This document shows positions 20,394 to 28,953 of a DNA stretch of 64,000 bases, piece by piece. The notes beneath the pieces were generated by a model, which was not told the DNA's origin, made no database searches, and saw nothing but the letters and a program-made list of their open reading frames with translations. The translations under genes and the position numbers were made by a program. Positions within the stretch are counted from its first letter, which is position 1, and the number at the start of each line of letters is the position of its first letter. This DNA is from Pseudomonadota bacterium (GTDB lineage Bacteria; Pseudomonadota; Gammaproteobacteria; Xanthomonadales; Xanthomonadaceae): positions 389,134 to 453,133 of the forward strand of contig JAFEBX010000011.1 of the NCBI GenBank assembly GCA_018242425.1, in the 5' to 3' direction.

Positions 20394-22061
20394 ATGAAGA
20401 AGCCCGGCAAATCCCCGTCCCGATCCAAGTCCCCGGCCACGTCGAAGTCGGCCTCCACGAATGAAAGCGTGACTCGCGCGCGGGCGAAAGCGCAGAAAAC
20501 CCTGAGCACCACGCCGGCCGAGCGCCACGGCAAATGCCCGGTGACGCATCTCACCACGCAGTTCGGCGCGCCGGTGGTCGACAACCAGAACTCGATGACC
20601 GCCGGGCCGCGCGGACCGTTGCTGATGCAGGACGTGTGGCTGCTGGAGAAGCTCGCCAACTTCAATCGCGAAATCATCCCCGAACGTCGCATGCACGCGA
20701 AAGGCTCGGGCGCGTTCGGCACCTTCACCGTCACAAAGGACATCAGCAAGTACACCAAGGCGAAGATCTTCTCCAAGGTCGGCAAGAAAACCGAGATGTT
20801 CGCGCGCTTCACCACCGTGGCCGGCGAACGCGGCGCTGCCGACGCCGAACGCGACATCCGCGGTTTCGCCCTGAAGTTCTACACCGAGGAAGGCAACTGG
20901 GACCTGGTCGGCAACAACACGCCGGTGTTCTTCCTGCGCGATCCGCGCAAGTTCGGCGACCTCAACAAGGCGGTCAAGCGCGATCCGCGCACCAACCTGC
21001 GCAGCGCCAGCAACAACTGGGATTTCTGGACGCTGCTGCCGGAAGCCCTGCACCAGGTGACCGTCGTGATGAGCGATCGCGGCATTCCGCGCAGCTATCG
21101 CCATATGAACGGCTTCGGCTCGCATACCTACAGCTTCATCAACGACAAGGACGAGCGCTTCTGGGTGAAGTTCCACTTCCAGACCCAGCAGGGCATCGAG
21201 AACCTGACCGACGAGCAGGCGGCCGAGATCGTCGCCGGTGATCGCGAGAGCCACCAGCGCGACCTCTACGACTCGATCGAGCGCGGCGATTTCCCAAAAT
21301 GGAAGATGTATGTGCAGGTGATGCCGGAGCTCGATGCCGACACCTACCACATCCATCCCTTCGACCTGACGAAAGTGTGGCCGAAGAAGGACTACCCGTT
21401 GATCGAAGTCGGCGAGTTCGAATTGAACCGCAACCCTGAGAATTTCTTCGCCGACGTCGAGCAGAGCGCATTCGCACCGAGCAACCTGGTGCCCGGCATC
21501 GGCCCGTCACCGGACAAGATGCTGCAAGCACGACTGTTCGCCTACGCCGATGCACAGCGCTATCGCCTCGGCGTGAACTACCATCAGATCCCGGTGAACG
21601 CGGCGCGGTGCCCGGTGCACAGCAACCATCGCGACGGCGCCGCGCGCATGGACGGCAACTACGGCAGCCTGCCCCACTACGAGCCCAACAGTTTCGGGCA
21701 ATGGCAGGAACAGCCGCAGTATCGCGATCCGCCGCTGCGCATCAACGGCGACGCCGACTTCTGGAATTTCCGCGAGGACGACGACGATTACTTCAGCCAG
21801 CCGGGCGCCCTGTTCCGCCTGATGGACAAGGACCAGAAGCAGCGCCTGTTCGACAACACCGCCCGCGCGATGGGCGACGCACCCGACTTCATCAAGCAAC
21901 GCCACGTCGGCAACTGCACGAAGGCGGATCCCGCGTATGGCGCTGGTGTCGCCAAGGCGTTGAAGGCGCACGCGGCCGCGATGAAGAAACCGAAGGCTGG
22001 CGGCAAGGCGATGCCCGGCGTGCTCAAGGGTGGGCCAGGCGGCGAAGACGTCAACGTCTGA
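20394..22061 (+). CDS. katA: Catalase (monofunctional haem catalase, KatA type)
   Basis: This encodes 555 residues. The catalytic His is H101 in [13 protein letters not shown], the catalytic Asn is in [14 protein letters not shown] (about N174), and the proximal haem Tyr is in [14 protein letters not shown]. It breaks down hydrogen peroxide. The first 40 residues are a Lys/Ser/Thr/Ala-rich extension without signal-peptide character, so the enzyme should be cytoplasmic. A strong bidirectional terminator follows 22 bases after the stop. Confidence 0.96.
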   Translation: MKKPGKSPSRSKSPATSKSASTNESVTRARAKAQKTLSTTPAERHGKCPVTHLTTQFGAPVVDNQNSMTAGPRGPLLMQDVWLLEKLANFNREIIPERRMHAKGSGAFGTFTVTKDISKYTKAKIFSKVGKKTEMFARFTTVAGERGAADAERDIRGFALKFYTEEGNWDLVGNNTPVFFLRDPRKFGDLNKAVKRDPRTNLRSASNNWDFWTLLPEALHQVTVVMSDRGIPRSYRHMNGFGSHTYSFINDKDERFWVKFHFQTQQGIENLTDEQAAEIVAGDRESHQRDLYDSIERGDFPKWKMYVQVMPELDADTYHIHPFDLTKVWPKKDYPLIEVGEFELNRNPENFFADVEQSAFAPSNLVPGIGPSPDKMLQARLFAYADAQRYRLGVNYHQIPVNAARCPVHSNHRDGAARMDGNYGSLPHYEPNSFGQWQEQPQYRDPPLRINGDADFWNFREDDDDYFSQPGALFRLMDKDQKQRLFDNTARAMGDAPDFIKQRHVGNCTKADPAYGAGVAKALKAHAAAMKKPKAGGKAMPGVLKGGPGGEDVNV

Positions 22062-22082
22062 ACCCGACGGAACCTCAACGCG

Positions 22083-22109
22083 AAACGGGCAGCCTGTGCT
22101 GCCCGTTTT
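22083..22109. terminator. Bidirectional rho-independent terminator
   Basis: AAACGGGCAGC-CTGT-GCTGCCCGTTT forms an 11 bp stem with a 4-base loop, with TTTT on the plus strand and, in the stem's own A-run, TTT on the minus strand. It lies between katA (+) and the convergent GFA gene (-) and can serve both. Confidence 0.85.
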
Positions 22110-22124
22110 CCTTTGCCTGCGGCG

Positions 22125-22529
22125 TCACAGATGCCGGATGTCCGCCGGCGGATTCATCCAGTTGTCGTTGCGCCCATCGGAATGACGCACCGGACCCGAC
22201 ATCAACTCGTCGACGCTGGCATCGTCCAGGGTGTTCACCTGCACCGAGAGGAAATCGCCACCGGCCTCCGGAATGTGGCCGTGCGTGTACAGCGTGACGC
22301 CGCATTTGCTGCAGAAGCGATGATGCAGGTTGCCGCCCGGCCATTCCTTGCCGTAATCAGCCAGCGCGTCCTGGCCCTGCAAGACCTTCAGGTCGCTGGC
22401 GCGCGCGCTCCAGTTGCGGATCTTCAGGCAGTACGTGCAGTTGCACTTGCCGGTGCCTTGCGCAAGATCAAGATCGGCCTGGTATTTCACCGTGCCGCAA
22501 TGGCAACTGCCGTGATGGGTCTTCGTCAT
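22125..22529 (-). CDS. GFA family protein (glutathione-dependent formaldehyde-activating/CENP-V fold)
   Basis: This encodes 134 residues. The zinc-binding Cys set is complete: GSCHCGTVKY, CNCTYCLKI and FCSKCGVTLYTHG, the pattern of the Gfa/CENP-V fold. Family members bind glutathione adducts in formaldehyde handling, but most are uncharacterised, so the role here is open. It follows a glutathione S-transferase-like gene with a one-base gap, which suggests a shared operon and a thiol-detoxification theme. Confidence 0.88.
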   Translation of the reverse strand: MTKTHHGSCHCGTVKYQADLDLAQGTGKCNCTYCLKIRNWSARASDLKVLQGQDALADYGKEWPGGNLHHRFCSKCGVTLYTHGHIPEAGGDFLSVQVNTLDDASVDELMSGPVRHSDGRNDNWMNPPADIRHL

Positions 22530-22530
22530 G

Positions 22531-23187
22531 TCAATGCTCCGCGCGGCTGGTGGTCGCCGCCATCATCGGGTGAGGATGCGCCGGCACCAGGGCGTTGTCG
22601 ATCTCGTTGGCGCGCAGGAAGGCCGGGCGCGACTGATGGATTTCGACAAAGCGTTCGAACGCGGGCCGCGGCTGGAGCGCCTTGATGCGCATGTAGTAGC
22701 CAAGGGTGGCTGCGGCATAGAGGTCGACCGTGGTGAAACGGTCGCCGATGATGTGCGGGCCTTGCGACACCACGCCTTCCAGCACGTCGAGCACCTCGCC
22801 ATCGCTGCCGTAGCCGGCGCTGAATCCGGGCGCGAGGTTGCCGGAATATTTCGCGGTCATGTAAGCCTCGAGCGGGCCGGCGAGGAACAGCATCCAGCGG
22901 TAGTAACTGCCACGCAGCGCATTGCCCGCTTCCGGGGCGAAATGTTTCTGCGGCACCAGGTCGGCAAGGTGCATGCAGATCGCGGCGTTTTCGGTGATCA
23001 CGACATCGCCGTGCTTCAGCGCCGGAACCTTGCCCATCGGATTGATCGCCAGGTAGTCCGGCGACTTCATGCTGGTGTTGAAGTCGAGGATCACCTCGTC
23101 GTAGGGCAGCCCGGTCTCCTCGATCATCCAGCGGGCGATGCGGCCACGCGACATCGGGTGGGTATAGAGGGTCAGTGCATCGCGCAT
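22531..23187 (-). CDS. Glutathione S-transferase family protein
   Basis: This encodes 218 residues. The thioredoxin-like N-terminal domain starts MRDALTLYTHPMSRGRIARW and contains the cis-Pro region MGKVPALKHGDVVITENAA that contacts glutathione; the C-terminal all-helical domain follows with IIGDRFTTVDLYAAATLG. The substrate is unknown. It lies 69 bases from a WYL regulator gene upstream on the same strand and immediately precedes the GFA gene. Confidence 0.9.
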   Translation of the reverse strand: MRDALTLYTHPMSRGRIARWMIEETGLPYDEVILDFNTSMKSPDYLAINPMGKVPALKHGDVVITENAAICMHLADLVPQKHFAPEAGNALRGSYYRWMLFLAGPLEAYMTAKYSGNLAPGFSAGYGSDGEVLDVLEGVVSQGPHIIGDRFTTVDLYAAATLGYYMRIKALQPRPAFERFVEIHQSRPAFLRANEIDNALVPAHPHPMMAATTSRAEH

Positions 23188-23256
23188 CTCGAATGTCTCC
23201 GGTGGGGGGGTGCGGCCACGATATCCGCCCATGCTGACAGATTCTGTCAGTAGTGG

Positions 23257-23952
23257 TCAGTCCTTCGATCCGTAGCCGCTCTGGTCGCGCCAGCGCCGCA
23301 TCAAGGTGGGTCGGCGCACACTGTACCGCTGGCCGCTGTCTTCCAGCGAGAGCACGCGGTCGGCACGGAAATGGCGGAAGTCCTGGCGCAGTTCGCACCA
23401 CGCCGCGAGCATCCGCACATTGGCGAAGAACGCCATCGCGAATGGCCAAATCCTTCGATCACTGGTATTGCCGTGGAGGTCGACATAGCGCATCACCACC
23501 ACATGCTCGTCGCGAATGGCGCGCCGCAGGACAGGTAGCCACGACTCATCCGGCGCCTGTTCGCGGTTCTTCGGAACCAGCAGGCCACTGGTTTCGATCT
23601 CAAGCCGCAAGGTGTCCGGCAACACCGAGGCCAATCGCTGCAAGGCGTCACTGGCGGCTTGCGCCAGTTCGGCATCGCCCTGCAACGACACCCAGCGCGC
23701 GCCCAGCGTCAGCGCTTCCAGTTCATCGCGCCCGAACATCAGCGCCGGCAACAGATAGCCGTGGCGCAGCATGTAGCCGGTGCCGGGATCGCCCTCGATG
23801 TCGGCACCCTGTTCGCGCAACACCGCGATGTCGCGATAGACCGTGCGCAGGCTCACGCCGAGTCGTTCCGCCAGGCGCGCGCCGGTCAACGGCCGGCGGC
23901 GGCTGCGCAGCAGGTCGAGCAGGCGCAACAGGCGCGATGCGCGACTGCTCAC
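23257..23952 (-). CDS. YafY/YobV-type WYL-domain transcriptional regulator
   Basis: This encodes 231 residues if translation begins at GTG (SSRASRLLRLLDLL). The frame stays open upstream to about 24063, but that part is not conserved-looking. The N-terminal HTH (LTGARLAERLGVSLRTVYRDIAVLREQG) is followed by a GTGYMLRHGYLLPALMF linker and a WYL-type domain (VVMRYVDLHG, MLAAWCELRQDFRHFRADRV). Such proteins sense small ligands or nucleotides. It probably controls the GST-GFA pair just downstream; this is inferred from position. Confidence 0.85.
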   Translation of the reverse strand: MSSRASRLLRLLDLLRSRRRPLTGARLAERLGVSLRTVYRDIAVLREQGADIEGDPGTGYMLRHGYLLPALMFGRDELEALTLGARWVSLQGDAELAQAASDALQRLASVLPDTLRLEIETSGLLVPKNREQAPDESWLPVLRRAIRDEHVVVMRYVDLHGNTSDRRIWPFAMAFFANVRMLAAWCELRQDFRHFRADRVLSLEDSGQRYSVRRPTLMRRWRDQSGYGSKD

Positions 23953-24082
23953 GAGGAAACGATGTGCGTGCTTGCGATCATCCCCACAGCGTACATGGTG
24001 GCCCACACATGGCCGTAACAATCGCCCCCTTAAGTTGACGACACTATCCGGGGCCAGGCCCATTCAAGAGGACATCCGCACG

Positions 24083-24688
24083 ATGAGCATGATCGAAGAC
24101 ATTCTTTCCCAGATGCAGGGCGCTCCGGTGCAACAGGTCGCCAGCCAGCTGGGGGTGGATCCGGCTCAGGCCCAGCAGGCGATCGGCGCAGCCTTGCCGA
24201 TGATCGTCGGTGCGCTGGGACAGAATGCCAGCCAACCCGGTGGTGCGGATGTACTGGCCGGCGTGCTCGGAGCGAACCATGGCGATGCCGCCGGTGGTGG
24301 TCTCGGCGGGCTGCTGGGATCGGTGCTGGGTTCGGTTTCCGGCCAGCAAGCGACGACGCCTGCGACCGATGGCGGCGGCATCCTCGGGCACATCTTCGGT
24401 AGCCAGGAACAGCAGGCATCGAACCAGGTTGGCCAGGCCACCGGCCTCGGCAGCGACCAGGCGCAGATGTTGATGAAGATCCTCGCACCGATCGTGATGG
24501 CCTACCTCGCCAAGCGCATGTTCTCGCATCCGGACAGCAACAACGCGAATTCGGTCAGCGACGTGCTGCAACAGGAACAGTCGCATGTCGATTCCGGCGG
24601 CGGCCTGCTCGGCCAGGTGCTCGGCAGCCTCGGCGGCGGCGGTGGAATCGGCGGCCTGCTGGGTTCGGTGCTGGGCGGACGCAGCTGA
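24083..24688 (+). CDS. DUF937 domain protein, Gly-rich
   Basis: This encodes 201 residues. The N-terminus (MSMIEDILSQMQGAPVQQVA) and LGVDPAQAQQAIGAALPMIVGAL are the DUF937 signature. The segment GGLLGSVLG occurs twice, at about residues 75 and 190, each inside a Gly-rich hydrophobic stretch. A helical middle (QMLMKILAPIVMAYLAKRMF) could touch membranes. The function of the family is not known to me. AGAGGA stands a few bases before the ATG. A hairpin terminator follows. Confidence 0.85.
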   Translation: MSMIEDILSQMQGAPVQQVASQLGVDPAQAQQAIGAALPMIVGALGQNASQPGGADVLAGVLGANHGDAAGGGLGGLLGSVLGSVSGQQATTPATDGGGILGHIFGSQEQQASNQVGQATGLGSDQAQMLMKILAPIVMAYLAKRMFSHPDSNNANSVSDVLQQEQSHVDSGGGLLGQVLGSLGGGGGIGGLLGSVLGGRS

Positions 24689-24713
24689 CGCCTGCCCGCT
24701 TCAGCCGCACGAC

Positions 24714-24737
24714 AAAGGGTCGCATCGCGGCCCTTTT
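24714..24737 (+). terminator. Rho-independent terminator after DUF937 gene
   Basis: AAAGGG and CCCTTT pair around an 11-base loop that can itself pair in part (CGC/GCG), followed by TTTT and a pyrimidine-rich run. It stands 26 bases after the stop. Confidence 0.55.
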
Positions 24738-24814
24738 CATTTCCCGGTATTCCCCGTGATGTGCATTCAGACGACTGGTGGCATGCTGGCGATCCCGCAT
24801 CCCCGGCCATCACG

Positions 24815-26134
24815 ATGACGCGCCCCCTTCTGCGCCCGACCCTCGGCCTGTTCGCAACCACCTTGCTCGCCGCCTGCGCACAACAGCCCGTGCAGTCGCC
24901 GCCACCCGCTCCCGTCGTCGTCGCGCCTGCGCCCACGGTGCAAGAAGAGCAATCGCCTGCGCCCACGCCCGCCGCAGTGACGCCGCTGCCGAGCAACGAA
25001 GAGCTCATGCAATTCAATTCCTGCATGACGGGGTTGCGCGAACCGGCGATCGCGGCTGGCGTCGACTCGGCGGCGTTCGATCGCCATGCGATGACCGTGA
25101 CGCCGGACATGACGGTGTTGCCGCTGCTCGATCGCCAACCCGAATTCACCACCGCGATCTGGGACTATCTCGCCGGACTGGTCGACCAGAAGCGCGTCGA
25201 CGATGGTCGCGCGATGATGACCAGGTACGCATCCACGCTGTCGCAGGTGCAGTCGCGCTTCGCCGTCGATCCCGCCACCGTCACCGCGGTATGGGGCGTG
25301 GAAAGCGATTTCGGCCGCATCAACGGTCGCCGTCCGCTGCTGGTCTCGCTCGGTACGCTGTCGTGCTTCGGTCGTCGCCAGGCCTATTTCCGCAGCGAAT
25401 TCTACGAACTGCTGAAGATCGCCCAGCGTGGCGATGTCGCCATCGACGATCTCAAGGGCTCGTGGGCGGGCGCCTTCGGGCAGACGCAATTCATGCCGTC
25501 GACCTACAACCGCATGGCGGTCGATTTCGATGGCGATGGCCGTCGCGACCTGGTGCGCAGCGCGCCGGACGCGCTCGCATCCACCGCGAACTACCTGTTG
25601 AAGTCCGGATGGCGCGAAGGCCAGCCGTGGGGATATGAAGTGAAACTCCCCGCCGGTTTCGACAGCGCGCAGGCCGGACGCAAGAATCGCAAACCGCTGT
25701 CGCAGTGGCAGGCGCAGGGCATCCATCGCGTCGATGGCCAGTCGATCCCGCTGGAACCGGACACGCCGGCGGCGGTGTTGCTGCCCGCGGGCGCGAATGG
25801 CCCCGCTTTCCTGGTGTTCCGCAACTTCGACGCGATCTACAGCTACAACGCCGCCGAGAGTTACGCACTGGCGATCGCGCTGTTGTCGGATCGCCTGCGC
25901 GGCGGATCAGGCCTGCGCACGCCGTGGCCCACCGATGACCCGGGCCTGTCGCGCGCGGATCGCGTCGAACTGCAGCGTTTGTTGCTGAAGCGCGGCCATG
26001 CCATCGGCACGCCGGACGGCGTACTGGGCACCGCCAGCCGCGCCGCCATCCAGCAGGAGCAGCAGCGCCTCGGCATGACGATGGATGGTCGCGCCGGGCA
26101 GAAACTGCTCAAGGCGCTGCGCGACGGTCGCTGA
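24815..26134 (+). CDS. Lytic murein transglycosylase, MltB family lipoprotein
   Basis: This encodes 439 residues starting MTRPLLRPTLGLFATTLLAAC, a lipoprotein signal with lipobox LLAAC. A Pro/Val/Ala-rich linker comes next, then an SLT_2-type catalytic domain with the Glu in AVWGVESDFGRINGRRPLL and the substrate groove GAFGQTQFMPSTYN. A C-terminal peptidoglycan-binding module (VELQRLLLKRGHAIGTPDG) follows. It should cleave the MurNAc-GlcNAc bond with anhydro-ring formation at the outer membrane. Its convergent neighbour begins six bases away. Confidence 0.93.
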   Translation: MTRPLLRPTLGLFATTLLAACAQQPVQSPPPAPVVVAPAPTVQEEQSPAPTPAAVTPLPSNEELMQFNSCMTGLREPAIAAGVDSAAFDRHAMTVTPDMTVLPLLDRQPEFTTAIWDYLAGLVDQKRVDDGRAMMTRYASTLSQVQSRFAVDPATVTAVWGVESDFGRINGRRPLLVSLGTLSCFGRRQAYFRSEFYELLKIAQRGDVAIDDLKGSWAGAFGQTQFMPSTYNRMAVDFDGDGRRDLVRSAPDALASTANYLLKSGWREGQPWGYEVKLPAGFDSAQAGRKNRKPLSQWQAQGIHRVDGQSIPLEPDTPAAVLLPAGANGPAFLVFRNFDAIYSYNAAESYALAIALLSDRLRGGSGLRTPWPTDDPGLSRADRVELQRLLLKRGHAIGTPDGVLGTASRAAIQQEQQRLGMTMDGRAGQKLLKALRDGR

Positions 26135-26139
26135 GCGGA

Positions 26140-27165
26140 TTACTTGCCGGCCGGGGCCAGCACCAGCACCGAGAAACTGTCGTCGATCATCGGCGGGCGA
26201 CCACCACCTGCCGGCGCCGGACCGAATTTCGCGGCGACGGTGTAGGCGCGGTGGTCGCTGTCGTCCAGGACAATCGTGCGCGCCGACGCCTGCGTCGGCA
26301 GCGATTGCGTCTTGCGGAAACGATCGCCACCCTCGACGTGGACTACATCGAGCTCACCGCTCTTGCCCAAGGGAACCAGCACGCTCTGCGTCGCCGGATC
26401 GAACGCCGCGCCATCCGGGCCTTCGCCGATGGCCACGCGCGCCACCGCACGGCCGTTGTCGGCGTTGGTCACTGCCAGCACCTTGTTCTGGCAGGTGGAG
26501 AACACCCGGCGATGCTCGGCATCCATCGCGATGCCGGACGGCTCCTCGCATCCATCCATCTTCCAGTCGTGGACGATCTTCGCCGATGCCGCATCGAGTT
26601 CGACCAGGTGGGCGCTGCTTTCGATGTTGAGGAAGATGTGGCCGCGACCGTCGGCAACCGCCAGCTCGGGATTGCCTCCGAAGGCGATCGTCGCGACTTC
26701 ATTGCCGGATGCGGTATCAAGCACCGAAGCGTTGTTGCTCCTGGCGTTGAACACGAACAGGCGATGCGAAGCGTCGTCGTACAGCACCGCATCCGGCGAC
26801 TTGCCATTGACCGGCAGGTCACGCACGCGCTGCAGCGTCACCAGATCGAATTCGGTGACGCTGTTGGACTTGCCATTGGTGGTATAGCCATGGCCGTTCG
26901 CGCCAACCGCGATGCCATGCACGCCATCGGTGCCGGCGATCGTTCCGACTTCCTTGCCACTTGTCGTATCGATCACCTGCACGCGATCACCACGACTGAC
27001 GAACAGGTGGTGATGCGCGGAATCCACCGCAAGCAGGTCCCAGTGCCCGGCGCCGGAGACCGGATAGCGCACGGTCACCTCGTACTGGACCGCTTTCGTG
27101 GCAGGCGCGGCCATCAACGGCGATGAAGCGGACAGGATCGTTGCCAATGCCAACAACTGCTTCAT
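26140..27165 (-). CDS. Exported YncE-like beta-propeller protein
   Basis: This encodes 341 residues with a signal peptide (MKQLLALATILSASSPLMAA). It is made of repeated blades with the pattern HHLFVSRGDRVQVIDTTSG, RLFVFNARSNNASVLDTASG and HIFLNIESSAHLVELDAAS, as in the YVTN/YncE family of periplasmic seven-bladed propellers. The function of such proteins is largely unknown; some bind DNA or partner proteins. It ends tail-to-tail with the transglycosylase gene, with no room for a separate terminator. Confidence 0.85.
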   Translation of the reverse strand: MKQLLALATILSASSPLMAAPATKAVQYEVTVRYPVSGAGHWDLLAVDSAHHHLFVSRGDRVQVIDTTSGKEVGTIAGTDGVHGIAVGANGHGYTTNGKSNSVTEFDLVTLQRVRDLPVNGKSPDAVLYDDASHRLFVFNARSNNASVLDTASGNEVATIAFGGNPELAVADGRGHIFLNIESSAHLVELDAASAKIVHDWKMDGCEEPSGIAMDAEHRRVFSTCQNKVLAVTNADNGRAVARVAIGEGPDGAAFDPATQSVLVPLGKSGELDVVHVEGGDRFRKTQSLPTQASARTIVLDDSDHRAYTVAAKFGPAPAGGGRPPMIDDSFSVLVLAPAGK

Positions 27166-27221
27166 CGCGATGTCTCCGGTGGGATCGGCGGATCATAGAC
27201 CCGCGCGATCACCGGTATCTT

Positions 27222-28388
27222 TCAGAGACCTGACAGCGCCTGTTCGAAATCGGCCCACAGGTCTTCGACGTTCTCGATGCCGACCGACAGCCGCAACATG
27301 CCGGCGGTGATGCCGTACTTGCCGAGCGTTTCGACCGGGATCGAACGATGGGTCAGGCCGGCCGGATGCTGGATCAGCGTATCGACGGCACCGAGGCTCA
27401 CCGCCGGCACCATCAGCTTGACCGAATTCATCACCTTGGATGCCGCGGCGTGGCCGCCCTTGAGGTCGATCGCCATCAGCGAACCGGGGCCACTCATCTG
27501 CGTGCCGACCAGATGCGAATTGTTCATGGTGCCGAGGCCGGGATAGAACACTTTCGCCACTGCAGGATGCTGCGACAGGCGCTTGGCGATTTCGATCGCG
27601 TTGGCTTGCGCGCGCTCGACGCGCAGGCCCAACGTCGGCAGGCCGCGATGGATCAGGAACGCCGCCAGCGGATGCAGGTTGGCGCCGGTGGACATGCGCA
27701 CCTTGCGCAGCGGCTTGGCCAGCTCCTCCGAGCAGCAGACGACGCCGGCGATGACATCGCCGTGGCCACCGAGGAACTTGGTCGCGCTATGGACCACGTA
27801 GGCGGCGCCGAGTTCGAGCGGGCGCTGCAACACCGGCGTCGCGAAGGTCGAATCGACCATCACCGGCACCTTGCCGGCGGCCGCCACCACCGCGCGGATA
27901 TCGACCAGGTCGCAGGTCGGGTTGGCCGGCGTTTCGATCACCACCAGCGTGGTGTCGGGGCGGATCTTCGCGGCGATCTCGTCGGCGCCAACGTACTCGG
28001 CATCGAAGCCCAGCAATCCGTTGGCGAGCAGGCCATCGGTCGCGGCATACAGCGGACGCACCACCAAGACATGATTGCCGTGCGCGCGGCGCGACAGCAG
28101 CAACGCGGTGATCGCCGCCATGCCCGATGCGAACGCGATGCAGGCATCGGCGCCTTCGAGGCCGGCGATCGCGTTTTCCACGCGCGCCACCGTCGGGTTG
28201 TGGAAGCGGCCATAGATGGAATTCGGAGCCTCTCCTTCGCCTGCCCCCCAGGCGGCGAAGCTGCGCGTGCCTTCGTCGAAATCCGGGATCGGATAGGTGC
28301 TGGAGAGATCGATCGGCGAGGCGTGCACGCCCATGGCCTTGAAGTCTTCGCGGCCACCATGGACGGCGCGGGTATCGAAACCTTTCAT
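27222..28388 (-). CDS. Cys/Met metabolism PLP enzyme, methionine gamma-lyase-like
   Basis: This encodes 388 residues starting MKGFDTRAVHGG. The PLP lysine lies in VVHSATKFLGGHGDV, and other family motifs are SGMAAITALLLS and ETPANPTCDLVDI. The fold covers cystathionine gamma-synthase, beta/gamma-lyases and methionine gamma-lyase; overall likeness and a divergent Lrp-family gene, as in the Pseudomonas putida mdeR-mdeA pair, point to methionine gamma-lyase, which yields methanethiol, ammonia and 2-oxobutyrate. The exact reaction is inferred. Confidence 0.85.
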   Translation of the reverse strand: MKGFDTRAVHGGREDFKAMGVHASPIDLSSTYPIPDFDEGTRSFAAWGAGEGEAPNSIYGRFHNPTVARVENAIAGLEGADACIAFASGMAAITALLLSRRAHGNHVLVVRPLYAATDGLLANGLLGFDAEYVGADEIAAKIRPDTTLVVIETPANPTCDLVDIRAVVAAAGKVPVMVDSTFATPVLQRPLELGAAYVVHSATKFLGGHGDVIAGVVCCSEELAKPLRKVRMSTGANLHPLAAFLIHRGLPTLGLRVERAQANAIEIAKRLSQHPAVAKVFYPGLGTMNNSHLVGTQMSGPGSLMAIDLKGGHAAASKVMNSVKLMVPAVSLGAVDTLIQHPAGLTHRSIPVETLGKYGITAGMLRLSVGIENVEDLWADFEQALSGL

Positions 28389-28448
28389 CGCAGTGATTCT
28401 CGACTGGAAAGGCCAGAGACTAACCAATCTTCGGTCGTGGCATCATGA

Positions 28449-28465
28449 TCCGAACAATATTCGGA
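28449..28465. promoter_or_regulatory. Palindrome between the PLP lyase and Lrp genes, probable Lrp-family operator
   Basis: TCCGAA-CAATA-TTCGGA is a perfect 6 bp inverted repeat with an AT-rich 5-base centre, 17 bases before the lrp-type start codon and 60 before the lyase start. Size and form suit an Lrp/AsnC dimer site controlling both genes. Confidence 0.6.
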
Positions 28466-28482
28466 ATTCCATCAAATTTCCC

Positions 28483-28953
28483 ATGCTCGACCGAATCGAC
28501 CTCAATCTCCTGCGTCTTCTGCGGAAGAATGCGCGCCTGCCCAACAAGGAACTGGCGGACCTCAGCGGCATTGCGCCGTCCACCGCGCTCGAACGCATCC
28601 GCCGCCTGCAACAGAACGGCACGCTGCTCGGCTACCACGCCGAAGTCGCGCCGGCGGCGGTGGGCATCGGCCTGCAGGCGATGGTCACGGTGCGCCTGCG
28701 TCGCCACTCGCGCGCATTGGTCGACAGCTTCCACTCCCACCTGCTTGGCCTGCACGAAGTGATGGCGTTCTATCACCTCGCCGGCGCCGACGATTTCCTG
28801 GTGCATGTCGGCGTGCGCGACAGCGACCACCTGCGTGAATTCGCACTCTCGGCCTTCACCGAACGCGATGAAGTCGCGCACATCGAAACCCATCTGATCT
28901 TCGAATTCCGGCGCAATCCGGGCTTGCCGGTGTATTCCGCTCAGGGCGACTGA
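28483..28953 (+). CDS. Lrp/AsnC family transcriptional regulator
   Basis: This encodes 156 residues. The N-terminal HTH reads LRKNARLPNKELADLSGIAP and continues to STALERIRRLQ. The C-terminal RAM (ACT-like) ligand domain runs from about residue 65 with the effector-loop stretch GADDFLVHVGVRDSDHLREF. It should form octamers or dimers of dimers that respond to an amino acid. It is divergent from the methionine gamma-lyase-like gene, so methionine or a relative is the likely effector; this is inferred from context. Confidence 0.93.
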   Translation: MLDRIDLNLLRLLRKNARLPNKELADLSGIAPSTALERIRRLQQNGTLLGYHAEVAPAAVGIGLQAMVTVRLRRHSRALVDSFHSHLLGLHEVMAFYHLAGADDFLVHVGVRDSDHLREFALSAFTERDEVAHIETHLIFEFRRNPGLPVYSAQGD

